A DNA stretch of 6,056 nucleotides from Pseudomonadota bacterium (GTDB taxonomy: Bacteria > Pseudomonadota > Gammaproteobacteria > Steroidobacterales > Steroidobacteraceae): assembly GCA_021780395.1 (NCBI GenBank), contig JAJXYU010000279.1, positions 1 through 6,056 on the forward strand, given 5' to 3'. Below, piece by piece: positions 1 through 6,056 of this stretch. A program made the translations under genes and the position numbers. Each line of letters opens with the position of its first letter. Position 1 is the first letter of the stretch. The notes beneath the pieces were generated by a model. That model saw nothing but the letters and a program-made list of their open reading frames with translations. It made no database searches and was not told the origin of the DNA.

Positions 1-380
1 TGCTCGTGCTCGCACGGCCGCAGGGGCCGGTCTGCCACCGCAACACGCCGACCTGCTTCGGCGAATCGCCGCCGCGCGCGGCGGCCGAGCGGATCGCGTT
101 CCTGCCGGCGCTCGAGCGACTGATCGACGCGCGGCTCGCCACGCGTCCGGAAGGCAGCTACACCGCCCGCCTCGCCGCCGCCGGGCCGCTGCGGATCGCG
201 CAGAAGGTCGGCGAGGAGGGTCTGGAGCTCGCGCTCGCCGCGGCCGCCCAGGGCGACGCGCAGGTGCTCGAGGAAGCCGCGGACCTCCTCTATCATGCGC
301 TCGTGCTGCTGCGCTCCCGCGACCTGCGGCTCGAGCAGGTGGTCACGGTGCTCGAGACCCGGCATGCGGCGGCCCGCTAG
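1..380 (+). CDS. hisIE: HisIE, C-terminal part: phosphoribosyl-AMP cyclohydrolase / phosphoribosyl-ATP pyrophosphatase (5' truncated by window edge)
   Basis: This cytoplasmic bifunctional enzyme carries out steps 2 and 3 of histidine biosynthesis: PR-ATP pyrophosphohydrolysis (HisE part) and PR-AMP ring opening (HisI part). The open frame runs in from the left edge, so the annotated part is only the end. The first residues show the tail of the HisI domain, GPVCHRNTPTCFG, with two Cys codons at 33-35 and 54-56 spaced as in the zinc-binding CHxxxxxCF motif of HisI. After a short linker comes a complete HisE domain of the MazG-like all-helical type, with KVGEEGLEL (from 204) and EEAADLLYH (270-296) supplying the acidic metal ligands. 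The gene ends with TAG at 378-380. The HisI-HisE fusion is usual in gammaproteobacteria, where it tends to close the his operon. I infer that the rest of such an operon lies to the left. The GTG at 6 is internal, not a start. Confidence 0.95.
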   Translation, partial: LVLARPQGPVCHRNTPTCFGESPPRAAAERIAFLPALERLIDARLATRPEGSYTARLAAAGPLRIAQKVGEEGLELALAAAAQGDAQVLEEAADLLYHALVLLRSRDLRLEQVVTVLETRHAAAR

Positions 381-412
381 TGCATGACCCGTCGACGGAT
401 TCATCCAAACCC

Positions 413-439
413 TCAAGGATTCGTGCAGCCGGCCGATAA
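413..439 (+). promoter_or_regulatory. Candidate sigma-28 (FliA) promoter for the HDOD-GGDEF gene
   Basis: A -35-like TCAAG lies at 413-417. After 14 nt comes GCCGATAA at 432-439, which equals the full FliA -10 consensus. Measured against the enterobacterial form TAAAGTTT-N11-GCCGATAA, the -35 octamer at 413-420 matches 5 of 8 with exactly 11 nt of spacing. The TCAAG form is, from memory, the one typical of Pseudomonas-like FliA promoters. A start about 7 nt after the -10 (near 446) gives a leader of roughly 27 nt that contains the ribosome binding site at 458-462. The site is in non-coding DNA, 33 bp after hisIE, on the correct strand. The motif is seen directly; its use by FliA is inference. 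Confidence 0.7.
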
Positions 440-457
440 GGAGTCAACCCGGCAGCC

Positions 458-462
458 GGAAG
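458..462 (+). promoter_or_regulatory. Ribosome binding site GGAAG of the HDOD-GGDEF gene
   Basis: GGAAG ends 10 nt before the ATG at 473 and is the only purine-rich site at usable distance. A better-looking AAGGAG at 438-443 is 29 nt from the ATG and has no start codon 5-9 nt after it. It overlaps the -10 element of the proposed promoter, so it would not be in that transcript. The frame has no earlier start: an in-frame TAA lies at 437-439. Confidence 0.55.
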
Positions 463-472
463 CGTATCGCGC

Positions 473-2023
473 ATGCTCGAAAAACTGCAATCGCTCCTGA
501 AGACCTCGATCAACTTCCCGAGCCCGCCCGCGATCGCCCAGCAGATCATCGCCCTCGCGGAGGATCCGGACAGCGACATCGTCCGCATCGCCGCGACGAT
601 CTCGAAGGATCCCGGGCTCACCGCGAAGGTGCTGCGGGTCGCGAACTCCCCGCTCTATTCGAAGCGGCGCCGCAGCAGCAACCTGCGCCAGGCGCTGGTC
701 GTGCTCGGCTTGAACGCGGCGACGACGCTCGCGCTCGGCTTCTCCCTGGTCGGCAAGTTCCGCAGCGTCAAGGGCAAGGGGATCGACTACACCCGCTTCT
801 GGCGCAAGTCGATCCTGAGCGCGTCCGCCGCGCGCGCGTTCGCGGAACAGCAGGGCGTCGGCGACGTCGAGGGTGTGTACCTCGGCGCGCTGCTGCAGGA
901 CATCGGCATGCTCGCGACCGACCGGGTGCTGCCGGACTTCTACGCCTCGCTCCCGCGCAAGCACACCCACGCCGAGATCTGCGCCTACGAGCGCGAGCGG
1001 ATCGGGATCGATCACGCGGGCCTCGGCGCGTGGCTCCTCGAGCAATGGCGGCTGCCGGAATCGGTCTGTCGCAGCGTCGACTGGAGCCACGGCCCGCCGG
1101 CGGACGCGCGCCACACTCCGGACGGCATCGCCGCCGGATGCATCGCGCTCGGCGGCGAATGCGTCGAGATGCTGCTAGAGCAGTCGCTCGACAGCCTCGA
1201 GACGATCGCGCAGCACGCGGAGGCGTGGCTCGGGATAGACGGCGACCGGCTCACGGTCGCGATCGAGCGGATCGTGCACGAGATCCCGGAGACCGAGCGG
1301 CTCTACGAGACCGCACTGTTGCCCGCGGAGCTCGCGGTCGCGGTGCTCGACCAGGCGCGCGAGATCCTGCTGATCCGCAATCTCCAGGCGATCGAACAGG
1401 TGACCACACTGCGCGCGGCGACCGAGGACCTCGAGGCGCGCGCGATCGCGCTCGAGGACCTGCACCGGCGCGACCCCCTGACCGGCCTGTACAACCGCGG
1501 TCACCTCGACCGGGTGCTCGCCGAGGAATTCGCGGCGAGCCAGCACGGCGGCTGGCCGCTCAGCGTCGTGTTCATCGACCTCGACCGCTTCAAGCAGGTC
1601 AACGACAGCTACGGCCACCCGGCCGGCGACGAGGTGTTGATCGGCACCGCGCAGCGGATCCGTTCGGTCGCGCGCGCGACCGACTGCGTCGCCCGCTACG
1701 GCGGCGAGGAATTCGTGGTGGTATTGCCGGGGCTGCATGCGTCGGACGCGGAGGCCGTGTGCCGCCGCCTGCTGGTCCGGCTGCGCAACACCCGCTATGA
1801 GCTGCGCGACGCAACGGTCACCGTGACCGCGTCGATCGGACTCGCGACCCTGGACGACCAGCATCCGTTCGACGACATCGCTTCGCTCGTCGACGCCGCG
1901 GACCGCGCGGTGTATGCGGCGAAGAAGGCCGGCCGGGACCGGATCGTGAACTTCGCGGCACGCACCACCGTGAGCGCTGCGGCGGGCGAGCCGGGCCCCG
2001 TGGCGCGCCAGGCGAGCGTCTAA
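473..2023 (+). CDS. HDOD domain-GGDEF domain protein, predicted diguanylate cyclase
   Basis: This 516-aa soluble protein has no signal peptide or membrane segment. Residues about 8-240 form an HDOD domain (INFPSPP, then DPGLTAKVLRVANSPLY). This is a signalling relative of HD phosphohydrolases; the HD pair itself is Q142-D143 in LLQDIG, so hydrolase activity is not expected. Residues about 285-331 look like a long helix, the usual dimer linker before a cyclase. Residues about 332-494 are a GGDEF domain: RDPLTGLYNR starting at R333, metal-binding FIDLD at 367-371, NDSYGHPAGD at 377-386, active-site GGEEF at 410-414, and an RATD inhibitory site at 401-404, five residues before it as required. 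It should therefore make c-di-GMP from two GTP with product inhibition. The last 20 or so residues are a low-complexity tail. The gene appears monocistronic, with its own sigma-28-like promoter, suggesting a link to motility. The signal sensed by HDOD is unknown. Confidence 0.93.
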   Translation: MLEKLQSLLKTSINFPSPPAIAQQIIALAEDPDSDIVRIAATISKDPGLTAKVLRVANSPLYSKRRRSSNLRQALVVLGLNAATTLALGFSLVGKFRSVKGKGIDYTRFWRKSILSASAARAFAEQQGVGDVEGVYLGALLQDIGMLATDRVLPDFYASLPRKHTHAEICAYERERIGIDHAGLGAWLLEQWRLPESVCRSVDWSHGPPADARHTPDGIAAGCIALGGECVEMLLEQSLDSLETIAQHAEAWLGIDGDRLTVAIERIVHEIPETERLYETALLPAELAVAVLDQAREILLIRNLQAIEQVTTLRAATEDLEARAIALEDLHRRDPLTGLYNRGHLDRVLAEEFAASQHGGWPLSVVFIDLDRFKQVNDSYGHPAGDEVLIGTAQRIRSVARATDCVARYGGEEFVVVLPGLHASDAEAVCRRLLVRLRNTRYELRDATVTVTASIGLATLDDQHPFDDIASLVDAADRAVYAAKKAGRDRIVNFAARTTVSAAAGEPGPVARQASV

Positions 2024-2274
2024 CGGCGCGCGGCGCGGTTACGTCGCAGCGCGGCGGCGCCGATCGCGAACCACACGACGTTCAGCGCGACCGACGGCAG
2101 CGCCCGGTGCCAGCCGCTGTTCACGACGAAGCCGATCGCGCCGAGCACGTTCATCCATTGGTACAGCCGCGACCGCGAATCGAGCTTGCCCGCCGAGAGC
2201 AGATAATAAGCGCCGAGGATCGACACGGCCGCGAACCAGCCGGCGAACTCGACGAAGGCGCGCAGCGGGCTCAA
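2020..2274 (-). CDS. Small integral membrane protein, CBU_0592-like family, unknown function
   Basis: This 84-aa protein has three hydrophobic segments: [19 protein letters not shown] near the N-terminus, [15 protein letters not shown] in the middle and [16 protein letters not shown] near the C-terminus, followed by a basic tail (RRNRAARR). The pattern [12 protein letters not shown] then [17 protein letters not shown] is what I recall of small CBU_0592-type membrane proteins in Xanthomonadales and relatives; no function is established. The start is TTG at 2274, in the junction TTGA where the TGA is the asd stop. That predicts translation coupled to asd, and no ATG or GTG offers a sensible alternative. 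The frame is open far upstream, but only as a shadow of asd: that stretch is Arg/Ala-rich with no family resemblance. It is the last gene of the lysine cluster. Its stop TAG (2022-2020) overlaps the TAA of the opposing gene. A role in the pathway is not shown. Confidence 0.8.
   Translation of the reverse strand: MSPLRAFVEFAGWFAAVSILGAYYLLSAGKLDSRSRLYQWMNVLGAIGFVVNSGWHRALPSVALNVVWFAIGAAALRRNRAARR
2021..2041. other. Imperfect inverted repeat at the convergent gene ends (weak terminator candidate)
   Basis: TAAC at 2021-2024 pairs with GTTA at 2038-2041. After one G-G mismatch, 2026-2028 (GCG) pairs with 2034-2036 (CGC), leaving a 5-nt loop. The repeat starts at the stop codon of the HDOD-GGDEF gene and lies inside the last codons of the opposing small membrane protein gene. 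There is no T-run on either side, so it is not a classical intrinsic terminator. GC-rich DNA often yields such short stems by chance. Confidence 0.2.
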
Positions 2275-3392
2275 ACGCCGAGGTCGTCGACGAGGAATCG
2301 CAGCGTGCGGCGCAACGGCTCGGCGGCGCCCCACAGCAGCTGATCGCCGACGGTGAACGCGGACAGGTACTCGGGCCCGATCGCGAGCTTGCGCAGCCGC
2401 CCGATCGGCACGTGCAGGCGACCGCCGACCGCGGCCGGCGACAACTCGCGGATGCTCTCCTCCCGCCGGTTCGGCACCACGCGAACCCAGGCGTTGTCGG
2501 CGGCGATCAGCCGCTCGATCTCGGCGAGCGGCAGGTCCGCGTTCAGCTTGATCGTGAGCGCCTGGCTGTGGCAACGCATCGCGCCGACCCGCACGCACAG
2601 GCCCTCGACCGGGACCGGACGCAGGGCGGTGCCCATGATCTTGTTCGCCTCGGCGCCCGCCTTCCACTCCTCGCGGCTCTGACCGTTGCCGAGGTCCTTG
2701 TCGATCCACGGAATCAGGCTCGCCGCTAGCGGCGCGCCGAAATGGGTGCGCGGCAACGCCGGTCCCTCGAGCGCCGCCTGCACCGCGCGATCGACGTCGA
2801 GAATCGTCGCGGCCGGATCGGCGAGCGCGGGTTGCGCCGCGCGGGCGAGCGCGCCCATCTGCTCGACGAACTCGCGCATCTGCTGCGCGCCCGCGCCGGA
2901 CGCCGCCTGATACGTCATCGCGGTGATCCACTCGACGAGACCCGCGCGCAGCAGGCCCGCGACCGCGAGCAGCATCAAGGACACGGTGCAGTTCCCGCCG
3001 ATGAAGTCCTTGATCCCACGGCGCCGCGCCGCCTCCATCACCGGCCGGTTCACCGGATCGAGCACGATCACCGCGTCGTCATTCATCCGCAGCGTCGACG
3101 CCGCGTCGATCCAGTAGCCGTCCCAGCCGGCCGCGCGCAGGCGCGGATGGATCGCCTGGGTGTACTCGCCGCCCTGCGCGCTCACCAGGATCGGCAGCTT
3201 CGCGAGCGCCTCGAGGTCGTGCGCATCCTCGACCGGCCCTGCCGCGCGGCCGATCGGCGGCGCCGCGGCGCCGATCCGGGAGGTGCTGAAGAACGTCGGC
3301 TCGAACACGTCGAAGTCGCGCGCCGCCCGCATCCGCTCGAGCAGCACCGACCCGACCATGCCCCGCCAGCCGATGATTCCGACTCGATTCAC
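2271..3392 (-). CDS. asd: Aspartate-semialdehyde dehydrogenase
   Basis: The enzyme reduces aspartyl phosphate to aspartate semialdehyde with NADPH, the second step of the pathway to lysine/DAP, threonine and methionine. The 373-aa product matches the E. coli type (367 aa) along its whole length. It has the nucleotide-binding [10 protein letters not shown] near residue 9, an SAQGGEYT loop, [20 protein letters not shown] with the catalytic Cys at 135 (same number as in E. coli), [17 protein letters not shown], and RCHSQA with the active-site His at 275. The C-terminus is the conserved [18 protein letters not shown]. The start is GTG at 3392, placing NRVGIIGW exactly where E. coli Asd begins, with a GGGA/AGGG ribosome site just before it. 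An ATG at 3473 in the same frame would add 27 residues that do not look like Asd and would overlap the preceding gene. It follows lysC-lysA by 13 nt and overlaps the next gene by 4 nt, so it is surely co-transcribed with both. Confidence 0.97.
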   Translation of the reverse strand: MNRVGIIGWRGMVGSVLLERMRAARDFDVFEPTFFSTSRIGAAAPPIGRAAGPVEDAHDLEALAKLPILVSAQGGEYTQAIHPRLRAAGWDGYWIDAASTLRMNDDAVIVLDPVNRPVMEAARRRGIKDFIGGNCTVSLMLLAVAGLLRAGLVEWITAMTYQAASGAGAQQMREFVEQMGALARAAQPALADPAATILDVDRAVQAALEGPALPRTHFGAPLAASLIPWIDKDLGNGQSREEWKAGAEANKIMGTALRPVPVEGLCVRVGAMRCHSQALTIKLNADLPLAEIERLIAADNAWVRVVPNRREESIRELSPAAVGGRLHVPIGRLRKLAIGPEYLSAFTVGDQLLWGAAEPLRRTLRFLVDDLGV

Positions 3393-3397
3393 GCTGA

Positions 3398-3406
3398 TCC
3401 CGCCCT
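3398..3406 (-). promoter_or_regulatory. Ribosome binding site supporting the GTG start of asd
   Basis: Read on the - strand, AGGGCGGGA begins inside the TGA stop of the fused lysC-lysA gene. Its GGGA ends 5 nt before the GTG at 3392. It is the best Shine-Dalgarno-like run in the 13-nt spacer, and it favours GTG 3392 over the upstream ATG at 3473. Confidence 0.5.
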
Positions 3407-6003
3407 CACCCACCGAGGATGAATTCACGCGCCGGCTCGCGCAGATTGTAATTCGAGGCCATCGCGTAACCATACGCGCCGCAATTCGCGAGCAACAGCA
3501 CGTCGCCCTCCTCGGTCGGCGGCAGCCAGCGATCGGTCGCGAGCCGGTCGGCCGACTCGCAGATCGGGCCGACGACCGTCGCGATCTCGGTCGCCGGCTC
3601 GCCGAGGCGCGTCAGGTTCACGACCTCGTGGTGCGCGCCATAGAGCGCGGGCCGTATCAAGGAGTTCATCCCCGTGCCGATGCCGACGTAGCGCACGTCG
3701 CCCTTGCCCTTGAGCTGCGTGACCCGCGACACCAGCACCCCGGCGCGGGCGACCAGATACCGCCCCGGCTCCATCCAGAAACGCAGACGCGGGTGGCGCG
3801 CGCGCAGGCTGGCGACACCGCGGTCGAGTGCGGCGAGGTCGACCTCGTCGCCGCCGGGGTAGTCCGGCACGCCGAGCCCGCCGCCCAGGTCGACGATCCC
3901 GACGTCCGGAAACCGCGCGGTGAGTTCCGCGAGCAGCGTGCCGGTCTCCACCCAGCTGTCGGCATCGAACACTCCGCTCCCGGCGTGCGCGTGCAATCCG
4001 ATCACGCGGACCCCGAGCGACCGCGCTGCCTGCGCGAACTCGCCGAGCTCCGCGACCGGGACGCCGAATTTCGAATACATGCCCGCGGTTCGCACGTGTT
4101 GGTGGTGACCCCGGCCGAAACCAGGGTCTACCCGAACGAATATCTCTTTTCCTTCAAATAGCTGCGGCCAATTCTTCAAAGGATAGGTGTTGTCCAGCGT
4201 GACCCGGACGCCGCGCTCGAAGCCAAAGGCATAGTCGCTGCGCGGCGCGAAGTTCGGTGTGTACAGCACGTCCTTCGCGTCGAGACCCGGCACCGAGTCG
4301 AACGCGCGCCGCAGCTCGCCGGGAGACACGCATTCCAGCATGAAACCCGCGGCGTGCAGTCGGCGCAGAATCACCGGATGACCGTTGGCCTTCATCGCAT
4401 AGGCGAAGCGATCGATCGAGCGGATCTGCCGCAAGCTCGTGGCCGCCGCGTCGATCGTGTCCAGATCGTAGACGTACGCAGATGATTCTTTATTCGTTAT
4501 TTCAATTAGTTGTGAACGTTTATTGAAGTCAATCCACCATTGCTGCGCCGGGGGTACCGGCGGCTTCGTCGGTGCGAACAACTCCTGCCAGGTCGGCCCG
4601 AGCACTTCGTCCGAGCCGATCCGCTGGATCAGGCGCTCATGCAGTTGCTGCACCAGACGATCACCCTGCGACTCGTCGATCACGAACGCGAAGTTCAGAT
4701 CGTTCGCGGCCTGGGTCACGAGGTAGATCTTCTGGTCCTGGAATATCTCGAACGCGGCGCCGAGCTCGTGCAGGATTCCGCGGATGTTGTGGCCGAGCAG
4801 GCTCAAGCTCGCGCAGGGACCGATCACGCTCACCCGGCACAGCGCGCCGAGCGCGCGGGTGAGCCGGTCGATCGCGGCGGCATCGAGGGTGTTCGCGGCT
4901 GGATCGAGCGAGACCGTGACGTTGGTCTCCGAGGTCGAGATCAGGTCGACCGAGAGGCCCTGGCGCTTGAACACCTGGAACGCGTCGGCGAGGAAGCCGA
5001 CCTGGTGCCACATCCCCGGGCTCTCCATCGAGACCAGGGTGATGCCCTTCTTGATCGCGATCGCCTTTACGCGAGCGGCGCTGTCGACCACGTCCGACGA
5101 GACGATCGTCCCCGGAAGCTGCGGCGCCTGGGTCGCATAGACGTGCAACGGGATCCCATATTGCCTCACCGGCATCACGCAGCGCGGATGCAGCACCTTC
5201 GCGCCGTTGCTCGCGATTTCCTGGGCCTCGTCATAGTGCAACGCACGCAGCAGCCGCGCGGTCGGCACGTCGCGCGGATTCGCGCTGAACATCCCGGGCA
5301 CGTCCGTCCAGATCTCCAGGCGCACCGCCGCAAGCTTGGCCGCGAAATACGCGCCGGACGTGTCCGAGCCGCCGCGCCCAAGCAGCACGGTCTCGCCGGC
5401 TTCGTCGGCCGCGATGAAGCCCTGGGTGATCACGACGGCCTCGAGCGCGGCCCAGTCGGCCTGCAGCCCGGCGTCCGGCGCGTAATCGCAGGTGGCCGAC
5501 AAGAACGCCGCCTTCGCGTTCGACCCCTCGCGCCGCTCCGCCCGCAGCACGCGCCGCGCGTCGACCCAGGTGGTCGCGATGCCGGCCGCGTTCAGGTAGA
5601 TCGCGCCGATCGCGGTTGCGAGCAATTCCCCCATCGCCATCACGCGCGCGCGCACCCGGTCGCTCGACTCGCGGGTCTCGGCGATCGAGCGCGCGATTCG
5701 CCGGAGTTCCTCGAGCAGCGTCTCGAAGCGGGCGTCGGCGGCGATCCCGAGGTCCGCGGCGAGCGCCCGGTGCTTCGCCTCGATTGCCTCGAGCACCGGT
5801 TCATGGTGCCCCTCGACCGCCGCGCCGAGCAGGGCTTCGAGTCGATCGGTGATTCCGGACAGCGCCGAGTGCACGACCACGGGCCGCAGCCCGTCCGCAC
5901 GGCGCGCCCGGATCACGTCCGCGATGTTCCGCCAGTTCGCCGCGCTGGAGACGCTCGTGCCGCCGAACTTCAGCACGACCCAGCGAGAGGCCTCCTGGCT
6001 CAT
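3406..6003 (-). CDS. lysAC: Bifunctional aspartate kinase / diaminopimelate decarboxylase (LysC-LysA fusion)
   Basis: This 865-aa cytoplasmic enzyme carries the first and last reactions of the DAP-lysine route: aspartate to aspartyl phosphate (ATP), and meso-DAP to lysine plus CO2 (PLP). Kinase half: KFGGTSVSS at 12-20, GRGGSDTSG from 209, [13 protein letters not shown] at 232-244, [11 protein letters not shown], then tandem ACT domains (about 315-465) with STSETN at 356-361, the loop typical of lysine-feedback kinases. A Pro-rich linker (about 478-488) leads to the decarboxylase: AMKAN with the PLP lysine K538, HAHAGSG with H671 and H673, DLGGGLG from 705, EPGR at 745-748, GPICES with catalytic C815, and a C-terminal [13 protein letters not shown]. 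All key residues are present, so both halves should work. ATG 6003 is the only start, since an in-frame TGA precedes it by 15 nt. No clear Shine-Dalgarno is visible. Fusions of this order are known in Xanthomonadales. The junction codons are strikingly AT-rich (see 4480-4533). It heads the asd cluster. Confidence 0.97.
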   Translation of the reverse strand: MSQEASRWVVLKFGGTSVSSAANWRNIADVIRARRADGLRPVVVHSALSGITDRLEALLGAAVEGHHEPVLEAIEAKHRALAADLGIAADARFETLLEELRRIARSIAETRESSDRVRARVMAMGELLATAIGAIYLNAAGIATTWVDARRVLRAERREGSNAKAAFLSATCDYAPDAGLQADWAALEAVVITQGFIAADEAGETVLLGRGGSDTSGAYFAAKLAAVRLEIWTDVPGMFSANPRDVPTARLLRALHYDEAQEIASNGAKVLHPRCVMPVRQYGIPLHVYATQAPQLPGTIVSSDVVDSAARVKAIAIKKGITLVSMESPGMWHQVGFLADAFQVFKRQGLSVDLISTSETNVTVSLDPAANTLDAAAIDRLTRALGALCRVSVIGPCASLSLLGHNIRGILHELGAAFEIFQDQKIYLVTQAANDLNFAFVIDESQGDRLVQQLHERLIQRIGSDEVLGPTWQELFAPTKPPVPPAQQWWIDFNKRSQLIEITNKESSAYVYDLDTIDAAATSLRQIRSIDRFAYAMKANGHPVILRRLHAAGFMLECVSPGELRRAFDSVPGLDAKDVLYTPNFAPRSDYAFGFERGVRVTLDNTYPLKNWPQLFEGKEIFVRVDPGFGRGHHQHVRTAGMYSKFGVPVAELGEFAQAARSLGVRVIGLHAHAGSGVFDADSWVETGTLLAELTARFPDVGIVDLGGGLGVPDYPGGDEVDLAALDRGVASLRARHPRLRFWMEPGRYLVARAGVLVSRVTQLKGKGDVRYVGIGTGMNSLIRPALYGAHHEVVNLTRLGEPATEIATVVGPICESADRLATDRWLPPTEEGDVLLLANCGAYGYAMASNYNLREPAREFILGG
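4132..4185 (-). other. Second AT-leaning codon patch inside the decarboxylase domain
   Basis: 22 of 54 bases are G or C, well below the rest of the gene. It covers about residues 607-624, around [16 protein letters not shown], with codons TAT, CCT, TTG, CTA, TTT, GAA, GGA, AAA and ATA. The reading frame and conserved residues continue undisturbed on both sides. It is weaker than the junction stretch at 4480-4533 but of the same kind. Confidence 0.55.
4480..4533 (-). other. AT-rich, rare-codon stretch at the kinase-decarboxylase junction
   Basis: Only 14 of these 54 bases are G or C, in a gene that is otherwise about 70 percent G+C. It encodes residues 491-508 ([18 protein letters not shown]). 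The codons are almost all A/T-ending: ATT, AAT, AAA, CGT, TCA, CAA, CTA, ATT, GAA, ATA, then AAT, AAA, GAA, TCA, TCT. It lies right after the Pro-rich linker and before the decarboxylase barrel begins. The amino acids are normal for a decarboxylase N-terminus, so the oddity is in the DNA and codon choice rather than the protein. Confidence 0.75.
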
Positions 6004-6032
6004 CGCCGGCGCCGGCGATCAGCGCTCACCGG

Positions 6033-6056
6033 TCACTCTTCTTCGAAGGTGTCGCG
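6033..6056 (-). CDS. Possible 3' end of a further - strand gene (edge fragment)
   Basis: Reading leftward from the right edge, one frame gives RDTFEEE followed by TGA at 6035-6033, ending 29 nt before the lysC-lysA start. The short spacing and the acidic tail fit the end of an upstream gene in the same direction. Seven codons cannot identify it, and the other - strand frames are not excluded. The 29 bp between hold a 12-bp perfect palindrome but no recognisable promoter or lysine riboswitch. Confidence 0.25.
   Translation of the reverse strand, partial: RDTFEEE

Noticed and set aside
438..443. AAGGAG as ribosome binding site of the HDOD-GGDEF gene
   Set aside because: It lies 29 nt from the ATG with no start codon at the right distance. 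It overlaps the proposed -10 element, so it would not be transcribed.
413..1114. 233-aa open frame on the - strand, and similar frames at 1175-1864 (-), 1030-1800 (+) and 2742-3422 (+)
   Set aside because: All are shadows of the HDOD-GGDEF gene or asd, with low-complexity Arg/Ala/Asp-rich translations and no recognisable domains.
2275..2931. Upstream extension of the small membrane protein to a 303-aa protein
   Set aside because: The extra part lies wholly inside asd in another frame and is Arg/Gly/Ala-rich. Family-like sequence begins only at the TTG at 2274.
3393..3473. ATG at 3473 as the asd start
   Set aside because: It adds 27 residues without Asd similarity and overlaps the end of the preceding gene by 68 nt. 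GTG 3392 aligns with the E. coli N-terminus and has a ribosome site.
3160..4161. 333-aa open frame on the + strand
   Set aside because: It runs antisense across asd and the lysC-lysA fusion, both of which show complete conserved motifs. The translation is Arg/Ala/His-rich and resembles no protein. Long antisense frames are expected at this GC content.
4390..4535. Internal translation start giving a free LysA
   Set aside because: No ATG, GTG or TTG with a Shine-Dalgarno lies in the lysA frame between the linker and the PLP lysine motif. The frame is continuous with no sign of a frameshift or stop.
1..6056. CRISPR array, insertion sequence, tRNA/rRNA, prophage or toxin-antitoxin genes
   Set aside because: No spaced direct repeats, terminal inverted repeats, cloverleaf-like segments or matching proteins were seen. 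Almost every base is accounted for by housekeeping genes.
6004..6056. Lysine riboswitch before the aspartate kinase gene
   Set aside because: Only 53 bases are available and none of the conserved lysine riboswitch elements are visible. A longer leader cannot be judged from this window.

Overview
The window is high-GC bacterial chromosome, roughly two-thirds G+C by eye. It is densely coded and holds housekeeping genes rather than accessory DNA. The gene content points to a gammaproteobacterium of, or close to, the Xanthomonadales (Lysobacterales). Three things support this: aspartate kinase and diaminopimelate decarboxylase are fused in one polypeptide, an arrangement known from Xanthomonas/Xylella-type genomes; the aspartate-semialdehyde dehydrogenase closely resembles the E. 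coli type; and hisI and hisE are fused. This placement is an inference and no search was run.

Left part, + strand (1-2023). The window opens in the 3' end of a fused hisIE gene, probably the last gene of a his operon. A 92-bp gap follows, then a 516-residue protein with an N-terminal HDOD domain, a helical linker and a C-terminal GGDEF domain. The GGDEF domain keeps an intact GGEEF active site and an RxxD inhibitory site, so it is predicted to be a working diguanylate cyclase. The gap contains a strong match to a flagellar sigma-28 (FliA) promoter, TCAAG-N14-GCCGATAA, correctly placed to drive this gene alone.

Right part, - strand (2020-6003, transcribed right to left). Three tightly packed genes form a lysine/aspartate-family cluster. 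The lysC-lysA fusion (865 aa) comes first, asd (373 aa) starts 13 nt after it, and an 84-aa membrane protein overlaps the asd stop codon by 3 nt through a TTGA junction. Together they encode the first two steps (aspartate kinase, semialdehyde dehydrogenase) and the last step (diaminopimelate decarboxylase) of the DAP route to lysine and peptidoglycan precursor. The small membrane protein has no known role here. The two gene blocks converge and their stop codons overlap at 2020-2023. A possible tail of another - strand gene lies at the right edge.

I found no mobile element, CRISPR array, tRNA or rRNA, and I do not think the window contains an undescribed multi-gene system. Two observations deserve follow-up. 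One is the sigma-28 promoter linking the HDOD-GGDEF gene to the flagellar regulon. The other is a sharply AT-rich, rare-codon stretch (14 of 54 bases G/C) exactly at the kinase-decarboxylase junction of the fusion gene.
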